Shown: in pieces, positions 6,556 to 10,639 of the stretch
How positions within the stretch are numbered: the stretch's first letter is position 1
How the letters are laid out: each line of letters starts with the position of its first letter
The notes under the pieces: generated by a model
What the model saw: the letters and a program-made list of their open reading frames with translations, nothing else
Database searches by the model: none
What the model was told of the DNA's origin: nothing
Assembly: GCA_023266955.1 (NCBI GenBank)
Contig: JAHFOH010000007.1
Coordinates: 9,671 to 20,309, forward strand
Reading direction: 5' to 3'
Source of the DNA: Nitrososphaerota archaeon
Lineage (GTDB): Archaea > Thermoproteota > Nitrososphaeria > Nitrososphaerales > JAHFOH01
Length of the DNA: 10,639 nucleotides
Position numbers and translations under genes: made by a program

Positions 6556-7383
6556 ATGAAGATCGGCTTAGTACAAATGCAGGGCGCTCCGAAGAAGGAG
6601 AAGAACATCGAGAAAGCTCTTGGCTACATCGGCGAAGCCATTGACAAAGGGGCTGAAATAATCTGCCTGCAAGAACTTTTTTCGACGCAGTATTTTTGCG
6701 CAGTTCAGGATCACAAATACTTTGATCTTGCTGAGCCGATACCTGGACCAACTGTCAGGAGATTGTCGAAGGTTGCTAAACGGAATGGAATAACACTGAT
6801 TGCCCCTATCTTTGAAGCGGACACTGAAGTCTCGGGAACCTTCTATAACGCTGCTGCAATAATAGATTCAGATGGTAAGGTAATGGGGAAGTATAGGAAG
6901 ACACATCTTCCTCAGCTTATAGGTTATGAGGAGAAATTCTATTTCAAGCCTGGCAATCTCGGCTATCCTGTGTTCGACTTACCAGGATGCCGATTTGGCC
7001 TGGTGATATGTTACGATAGGCATTTTGAAGAGGGTCCGAGAATTGAGGCGTTGAAGGGCGCGCAGATAGTCTTCGTGCCCACTTGCACCGGATTCTACCC
7101 TGAACTCTGGGAGCTGGAACTAAAGGCGCATGCTGCTTTCAATACTATATTCGTCGCGGGGGTTAACAGATGTGGCGTTGAATTTCCTCAACAACCAGCA
7201 AAATACTTCGGAAGAAGTTTCGTAGTTAACCCGAGGGGCGAAATAGTCGCGAAGGCGGGAGAGGAGGAAAGCGTCTTGGTTACAGACATAAAATTAGATG
7301 AGGTGAAGGAGAGGAGAAAGATCGCCCCCTTCTTGCGTGATAGACGACCCGACCTTTACGGCGATCTTGTCAAATTCTTGTAG
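6556..7383 (+). CDS. Carbon-nitrogen hydrolase, N-carbamoyl amidase-like
   Basis: Nitrilase-superfamily amidase (PF00795), closest by motif to N-carbamoylputrescine amidase and beta-ureidopropionase, which split N-carbamoyl amines or amino acids to the amine, CO2 and ammonia in the cytosol. The protein is 275 residues and begins MKIGLVQMQG, the normal beta-strand start. The Glu-Lys-Cys catalytic triad is present: E40 (ICLQELFSTQYF), K115 (GKYRKTHLPQ) and C152 (LVICYDRHFEE), with the accessory Glu in GYEEKFYFKPGN near E126. The EPIPGPT (60-66), GVNRCG and RRPDLYG near the C-terminus also fit. Substrate cannot be assigned from motifs alone. It follows the glycosyltransferase on the same strand after 149 bp, with no functional link evident, and its stop is 9 bp from the stop of the convergent CoA-transferase. 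The decayed carbamoylsarcosine-amidase-like gene about 3 kb away is the only other hint of carbamoyl metabolism. Confidence 0.88.
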   Translation: MKIGLVQMQGAPKKEKNIEKALGYIGEAIDKGAEIICLQELFSTQYFCAVQDHKYFDLAEPIPGPTVRRLSKVAKRNGITLIAPIFEADTEVSGTFYNAAAIIDSDGKVMGKYRKTHLPQLIGYEEKFYFKPGNLGYPVFDLPGCRFGLVICYDRHFEEGPRIEALKGAQIVFVPTCTGFYPELWELELKAHAAFNTIFVAGVNRCGVEFPQQPAKYFGRSFVVNPRGEIVAKAGEEESVLVTDIKLDEVKERRKIAPFLRDRRPDLYGDLVKFL

Positions 7384-7392
7384 CGTTGCGAG

Positions 7393-8610
7393 TTAACCTA
7401 TTGCTTTTCTAGCTCGAAGCTCTTTAACTTGTTGTCCGGTGTATCCTAGCTCCGTCAGTATTTCTTCAGTGTGCTCTGCCAGCATAGGAGGGGCCCTAAG
7501 TATTGCACCAGGAGTTGCTGAGAATTTTACTGGTATTCCTACGACATTGATAGAACCGATCTTAGGATGATTAATCTTCTGAAGCATTTTTCTGTGCAGC
7601 ACCTGAGGATCTCTGAAAACATCTGAAATGGTGTTTACTGGTCCGGAGGGCACACCCGCCTTTTCAAGAATTGAGAGCCAATTTTCAACTTTCTTTTTGA
7701 TGAATATTCTTTGAAGCAACCTCTCAAGTTTTATCCTGTTTCTAACTCTCGCTGGATTCGTTCTGAGTTGAGGTCTGACCTTCAACTCTTCTAAATCTAG
7801 TGCGTCGCAGAAATCCTTCCATTGCTCATCGTTTCCTATGGCTAGCATGAAGTATCCATCCTTTGCTTTGAAGGCTTGATACGGTGCAATTGTAGAATGG
7901 GCTGATCCGAGTCTTTCCGGATTTTTTCCTGTGGCAAAATAGTAGCCAGCCTGGTATGTTAACCAAGAAACCTGTGAGTCTAGAAGAGACACATCTATGT
8001 GCTGGCCCCTTCCGCTTTTCTGGCGCTCTAGAAGGGCTGCAACGATGCCGTAAGCAGCAAACATTCCTGCTCCTATATCAGCAACTGGGACGCCCATTTT
8101 GACGGGAGGCCTGCCGGCTTCTCCGGTGATACTCATTATACCCCCCATCGCAAAGGCCACTATGTCATATCCGGGTCTGTCAACGTAAGGTCCGTCTTGT
8201 CCGAAACCGGATATTGAACAGTAGAGGAGTCTTGGATTGATCCTTCTGAATGTCCCGTAATCTATTTTGAGCCTGATGGTAGTTCCCGGTTTGAAGTTTT
8301 CAAGAAACACATCCGCTCTCTCTATGAGCTTGAATAGGATGCTTCTTCCGTCTTCAGACTTTAGGTTTACGCCTATACTTCGCTTATTTCGATTTACACT
8401 CAGGAAGTAGCTGCTTTCGTTATCTAGGAAAGGTGGCCCCCATTGCCTAGCTTCATCCCCGGTTTCAGGAGGCTCCACTTTAATGACATCGGCTCCAAGA
8501 TCACCCAACATCATTGCAGCGTAGGGTCCCGCCACAGCCTTTGTAAGATCCACAACTTTTACTCCATCAAGAGGTCCCAAGGAACTTTGTTCCGAGGGAG
8601 GATTTATCAT
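7393..8610 (-). CDS. CaiB/BaiF family class III CoA-transferase
   Basis: Family III CoA-transferase (PF02515), which moves CoA between an acyl-CoA and a free carboxylic acid through an aspartyl-CoA intermediate; it works as an interlocked dimer in the cytosol. At 405 residues it is complete. Motifs: PLDGVKVVDLTKAVAGPYAA (13-32), LGDLGADVIKVEPPETGDEA (35-54), FLSVNRNKRSIGVNLKS (69-85), ADVFLENFKPG (99-109), GFGQDGPYVDRPGYDIVAFA (135-154) and the catalytic-Asp segment PVADIGAGMFAAYGIVAALL (D178). The C-terminal lid with GVPSGPVNTISDVFRDPQ is also present. The family includes formyl-CoA, carnitine, succinyl-CoA:mesaconate and benzylsuccinate CoA-transferases; the substrate is not readable here. 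It is divergent from the crotonase across 46 bp, which suggests shared control and one pathway. Confidence 0.93.
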   Translation of the reverse strand: MINPPSEQSSLGPLDGVKVVDLTKAVAGPYAAMMLGDLGADVIKVEPPETGDEARQWGPPFLDNESSYFLSVNRNKRSIGVNLKSEDGRSILFKLIERADVFLENFKPGTTIRLKIDYGTFRRINPRLLYCSISGFGQDGPYVDRPGYDIVAFAMGGIMSITGEAGRPPVKMGVPVADIGAGMFAAYGIVAALLERQKSGRGQHIDVSLLDSQVSWLTYQAGYYFATGKNPERLGSAHSTIAPYQAFKAKDGYFMLAIGNDEQWKDFCDALDLEELKVRPQLRTNPARVRNRIKLERLLQRIFIKKKVENWLSILEKAGVPSGPVNTISDVFRDPQVLHRKMLQKINHPKIGSINVVGIPVKFSATPGAILRAPPMLAEHTEEILTELGYTGQQVKELRARKAIG

Positions 8611-8656
8611 ATAAAGAGATGAGCAATTTCAGCTAACAAGACTTTAATGGACAGAG
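8611..8656. promoter_or_regulatory. Shared divergent promoter region of the CoA-transferase and crotonase genes
   Basis: Only 46 bp separate the two divergent starts, so both promoters must overlap here or reach into the coding ends. The one AT core is CTTTAAT at 8643-8649, reading ATTAAAG on the other strand. On the plus strand it is about 26 bases before the crotonase's second Met codon (8672); on the minus strand about 35 bases before the CoA-transferase ATG. Neither start has a clear Shine-Dalgarno. One box serving both directions would couple the two genes, which is inference. Confidence 0.35.
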
Positions 8657-9451
8657 ATGCTTTCTCATCATATGATTCTGCACGATCTGAAATTTGTTGT
8701 AGAGGATCAGCTTGCTGTTATTCAATTCAATCGGCAGCAGGTTCTGAACGCGCTTAGAACTGTCACTCTAAAAGAGATTTACGAAGTTATGAAGAGAGTC
8801 GAAAATGATTCTAAAGTTGCGGCAGTCATATTGACAGGGTCTGGAAGAGCTTTCTCATCGGGCGCCGATATCAAGGAGATCAGAAACATGGGCCCTAATG
8901 AAGCGAGAAGATTTGCAAGGCTTGCGCACAGAGCTTTCGGACAGATCGAAGGCAGTTCAAAACCTGTCATAGCGGCTGTGAACGGATTCGCTCTTGGAGG
9001 AGGATGTGATCTTGCTTTGGTTTGCGACTTGTGTATTGCTTCCGAAGATGCCGTCTTCGGTGAACCGACTGCCTCACTGGGGATTGTGACAGCCTTTGGA
9101 GGGACCGCTAGGCTTCCAAGAGTAGTTGGCGTAAGAAGGGCGAAGGAGATGTTTCTCCTCGGAAAGATGTTGAATGCGGAGGAGGCTGAAAGAGTCGGTT
9201 TGGTTAACAAGGTTGTGAAACAGAAGTTTCTTCTTAGGGAGGCTAAGAGGTTGGCTAGGAAGCTTCTTGAGGGTGCACCCTTCGCGTTAACTTCGCTGAA
9301 ACAGTTGGTCAACAGCAGTCTTTCTGTAGGTTTGAGAGAGGCAGATGTAAATGAGATAGAGAGTTTCGCTAGATGCTTCGAAACTCTTGATCAGAAGGAG
9401 GGAATGCTTGCTTTTTTGGAGAAGCGTTCCCCTAAGTTTGTGGGACGATGA
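8657..9451 (+). CDS. Enoyl-CoA hydratase/isomerase (crotonase) family protein with altered catalytic residues
   Basis: Crotonase-fold enzyme (PF00378) acting on an acyl-CoA thioester in the cytosol, usually as a trimer or hexamer. From the ATG at 8657 it has 264 residues; the ATG at 8672 is an alternative start and fits a leaderless transcript from the TATA-like core at 8643. The CoA-binding and oxyanion-hole segments are intact: AFSSGADIKEI (65-75) and PVIAAVNGFALGGGCDLAL (103-121). The two glutamates that hydrate the double bond in classical enoyl-CoA hydratase (E144 in GGGCE and E164 in FGQPE of the rat enzyme) align with D118 and T138 (FGEPTASLG). It may therefore be an isomerase, a decarboxylase, a hydrolase, a C-C lyase or a hydratase with shifted catalysis. 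Pairing with the divergent CoA-transferase suggests its substrate is the CoA ester made by that enzyme. Its stop lies 5 bp from the convergent unknown gene. Confidence 0.9.
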   Translation: MLSHHMILHDLKFVVEDQLAVIQFNRQQVLNALRTVTLKEIYEVMKRVENDSKVAAVILTGSGRAFSSGADIKEIRNMGPNEARRFARLAHRAFGQIEGSSKPVIAAVNGFALGGGCDLALVCDLCIASEDAVFGEPTASLGIVTAFGGTARLPRVVGVRRAKEMFLLGKMLNAEEAERVGLVNKVVKQKFLLREAKRLARKLLEGAPFALTSLKQLVNSSLSVGLREADVNEIESFARCFETLDQKEGMLAFLEKRSPKFVGR

Positions 9452-9456
9452 TAGCT

Positions 9457-9966
9457 TCAGCCGTACGTGGTGTGCAGGTGAGGATATTTCCTCGTGATAA
9501 GGCTGTCAAGCTCGGCCCGAAGTTTAAAGTCCAAGTCCTGTTGCTGGGGAAAGAGATTCAAGTTAGAAGGGGAATGCACTACTGGTCCCTCGATAGCTAC
9601 GGGACTCCTGATGCTGCTTAGCGGCATGGGTCGCTGCTGAAGGAGCCTTTCCACTATCTGATCGACGCTTCCTCCCGAAGCTCCTTGGTTTAGGATTTCA
9701 GTCATCAGCCTTTTGTTCACCGGTCTGAAACCGAAGGAATGAGGGGGAAGATTTCCTCTTACTTCGTCTGCTCGAGATCTAACACCAAATCCCACAGATT
9801 CATAGGGATTAATGGGCTGCTCCTTTAGGAACCAGACGTGCTTGCCGTGAACAAATACGGTGTTGACGTTCCCGCGAATATCTCTGCTTGTGAAGACATG
9901 CCAGTCACTAGACTGCTTGTTATACTCGCTCATGATTTCCCGCTTAAGTTGGCTGGCAGGCTCCAT
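9457..9966 (-). CDS. Unrecognised 169-residue protein
   Basis: I do not recognise this family. The frame is open for 169 codons on the minus strand and fits exactly between the crotonase stop and a promoter-like box, which supports it being real. The start is ATG at 9964-9966; an ATG 11 codons later (9931-9933, MSEYNKQ) is possible. The N-terminal half (HVFTSRDIRGNVNTVFVHGK, 23-42) alternates polar and hydrophobic residues as in a small beta domain. The middle has NPYESVGFGVRSRADEVRGN (53-72), then LPPHSFGFRPVNK. The region near 112-145 is rich in Pro, Ser and Gln and likely flexible, and a short charged helix (DFKLRAELDSLITRKY) precedes the C-terminus. No signal peptide, membrane segment, cysteine cluster or obvious catalytic motif is seen. 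The single Trp pair (W22, W46) and basic N-terminal domain could suit nucleic-acid or protein binding, but that is a guess. Confidence 0.6.
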   Translation of the reverse strand: MEPASQLKREIMSEYNKQSSDWHVFTSRDIRGNVNTVFVHGKHVWFLKEQPINPYESVGFGVRSRADEVRGNLPPHSFGFRPVNKRLMTEILNQGASGGSVDQIVERLLQQRPMPLSSIRSPVAIEGPVVHSPSNLNLFPQQQDLDFKLRAELDSLITRKYPHLHTTYG

Positions 9967-9995
9967 TAAAGCAGGTTGCGGGAATTTCTGATGCG

Positions 9996-10006
9996 ATTTA
10001 TCTTTT
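9996..10006 (-). promoter_or_regulatory. TATA-like promoter of the unrecognised gene
   Basis: The minus strand reads AAAAGATAAAT, a purine-rich TFB-like stretch leading into a weak TATA core, centred near 10000. The expected transcription start at about 9974 lies 8 bases before the ATG at 9966, giving a short leader. It favours this start over the one at 9933. The core lacks the usual TTTATA form. Confidence 0.35.
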
Positions 10007-10028
10007 CTGGTGCTCTACGGTTGGCCGA

Positions 10029-10040
10029 CGAAATTAATAG
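10029..10040 (+). promoter_or_regulatory. BRE/TATA promoter of the amidohydrolase gene
   Basis: CGAAATTAATAG joins a consensus-like TFB recognition element (CGAAA) to a TATA-like core (TTAATA) centred near 10036. The expected start at about 10062 would give a leader of 13-19 bases before the TTG codons at 10075 or 10081. With the promoter at 9996-10006 it forms a compact divergent control region of about 115 bp. Confidence 0.5.
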
Positions 10041-10080
10041 CAGAGCTAGAGCCAGTTGATTCAGTGTTCGGGTATTGGGA

Positions 10081-10639
10081 TTGATCGATGTGCATGTACA
10101 CTTGCCTACGAAGGAGGTTTACAGAGACAGTTATGGTAGATTCGGCGAAGCCATTCACAGATACTTCGGGTCCGAGTTCGTAGAGAAGACCGTGGGAGAG
10201 ATGCTTGGCGAATTCGATGAGACAGGCGTCGAAAAGCTGGTGATTCTAGGTTGGGATGCTGAAACAACTACAGGCCTCCCTAAAGTTCCTAACGACTACA
10301 TTGCAAAAATTGTTGAAACACACCCTGACAGATTGATTGGATTCGCATCCGTAGATCCTCATAAGGGGCATATAGCTGTGAAAGAGCTGGATAGAGCGAT
10401 AAGGGATCTAGGACTCAGAGGCCTGAAGCTCCACCAAATAGCTCAAGCCTTTTACCCTAATGATAAGAGATTCTACCCTCTCTTCGAAAAAGTCGTCGAA
10501 CTCAAGATCCCAGTGCTCTTTCACATGGGGATGGCTGCCTGGGGTGCGGGTTTACCTGGTGGAGGTGGAGCGAGGCTGAAGTATTCTCAACCCATCTACA
10601 TTGATGATTTGGCAGCTGACTTTCCAGAGTTGAAGATTC
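10081..10639 (+). CDS. Amidohydrolase_2 (ACMSD-like decarboxylase/hydrolase) family protein, 3' end outside window
   Basis: Metal-dependent TIM-barrel enzyme of the amidohydrolase_2 family (PF04909), which includes aminocarboxymuconate-semialdehyde decarboxylase, aromatic acid decarboxylases and lactone or hydratase-type enzymes. The 186 visible codons start IDVHVHLPT, carrying the HxH metal pair (H5, H7), then IGFASVDPHKG (86-96), GLRGLKLHQIAQAFYPND (111-128, H118) and IPVLFHMGMAAWG (143-155, H148), all at expected family positions. The strand-6 to strand-8 metal and acid residues lie beyond the window edge. No ATG precedes the first motif. An in-frame TGA at 10057 limits the start to TTG at 10075 or 10081; the second gives the usual M-I-D-x-H-x-H beginning. 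Reaction cannot be assigned from motifs; loss of CO2 from a carboxylate, or hydrolysis, are both open. Confidence 0.85.
   Translation, partial: MIDVHVHLPTKEVYRDSYGRFGEAIHRYFGSEFVEKTVGEMLGEFDETGVEKLVILGWDAETTTGLPKVPNDYIAKIVETHPDRLIGFASVDPHKGHIAVKELDRAIRDLGLRGLKLHQIAQAFYPNDKRFYPLFEKVVELKIPVLFHMGMAAWGAGLPGGGGARLKYSQPIYIDDLAADFPELKI

Noticed and set aside
8779..9312. Long minus-strand open frame of 177 codons opposite the crotonase
   Set aside because: It lies wholly antisense to an unambiguous crotonase gene. Its translation is Ser/Ala/Leu-rich with no family resemblance, so it is a shadow frame.
1..10639. A defence, CRISPR, mobile-element or secretion system
   Set aside because: No repeats of array type, integrase, transposase, nuclease, toxin or helicase motifs were seen on either strand. 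The content is metabolic.

Overview
The window looks like an ordinary metabolic stretch of an archaeal chromosome, probably of a Thermoproteota (TACK)-type lineage. The evidence is indirect. Several genes have a TATA-like box placed so that transcription would start at or within a few bases of the start codon (leaderless or short-leader mRNAs); Shine-Dalgarno sequences are mostly absent; GTG and TTG starts occur; and the protein set (DUF3891, GlcD-type flavoprotein, MmgE/PrpD, PMT-like GT-C enzyme, N-carbamoyl amidase-like nitrilase, CaiB/BaiF, crotonase, amidohydrolase_2) suits a heterotrophic archaeon. No marker gene fixes the taxon. I saw no tRNA, rRNA, CRISPR, transposase, phage or defence gene.

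Layout, left to right. The 3' part of a haloacid-dehalogenase-type protein (+) runs in from the left edge. A DUF3891 protein (-) and a GlcD/D-lactate dehydrogenase-type FAD oxidoreductase (-) follow, the latter with a candidate hairpin plus T-tract terminator. The gap at 3042-3506 holds the decayed 5' part of an isochorismatase / N-carbamoylsarcosine-amidase-family gene (+) with three in-frame stops. Next are an MmgE/PrpD family protein (-), a multi-pass PMT/GT39-like glycosyltransferase (+), a carbon-nitrogen hydrolase (+), a class III CoA-transferase (-) and, divergent from it, a crotonase-fold protein (+). An unrecognised 169-residue protein (-) comes next, and the start of an amidohydrolase_2 family protein (+) runs off the right edge.

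Genes working together. Most genes change strand from one to the next and several have their own promoter, so there is no long operon. The clearest functional pair is the CoA-transferase and crotonase, divergent across 46 bp: one would activate an organic acid to its CoA thioester and the other would act on the product. PrpD, the GlcD-like flavoprotein, the N-carbamoyl amidase-like enzyme, the decayed isochorismatase and the amidohydrolase_2 protein are all plausible parts of carboxylic-acid or carbamoyl-compound catabolism. Together they look like a catabolic island whose substrate cannot be read from the sequence. The features most worth a second look are the pseudogene, the crotonase lacking both canonical catalytic glutamates, a 12-bp palindrome abutting the DUF3891 TATA box, and the unrecognised protein.
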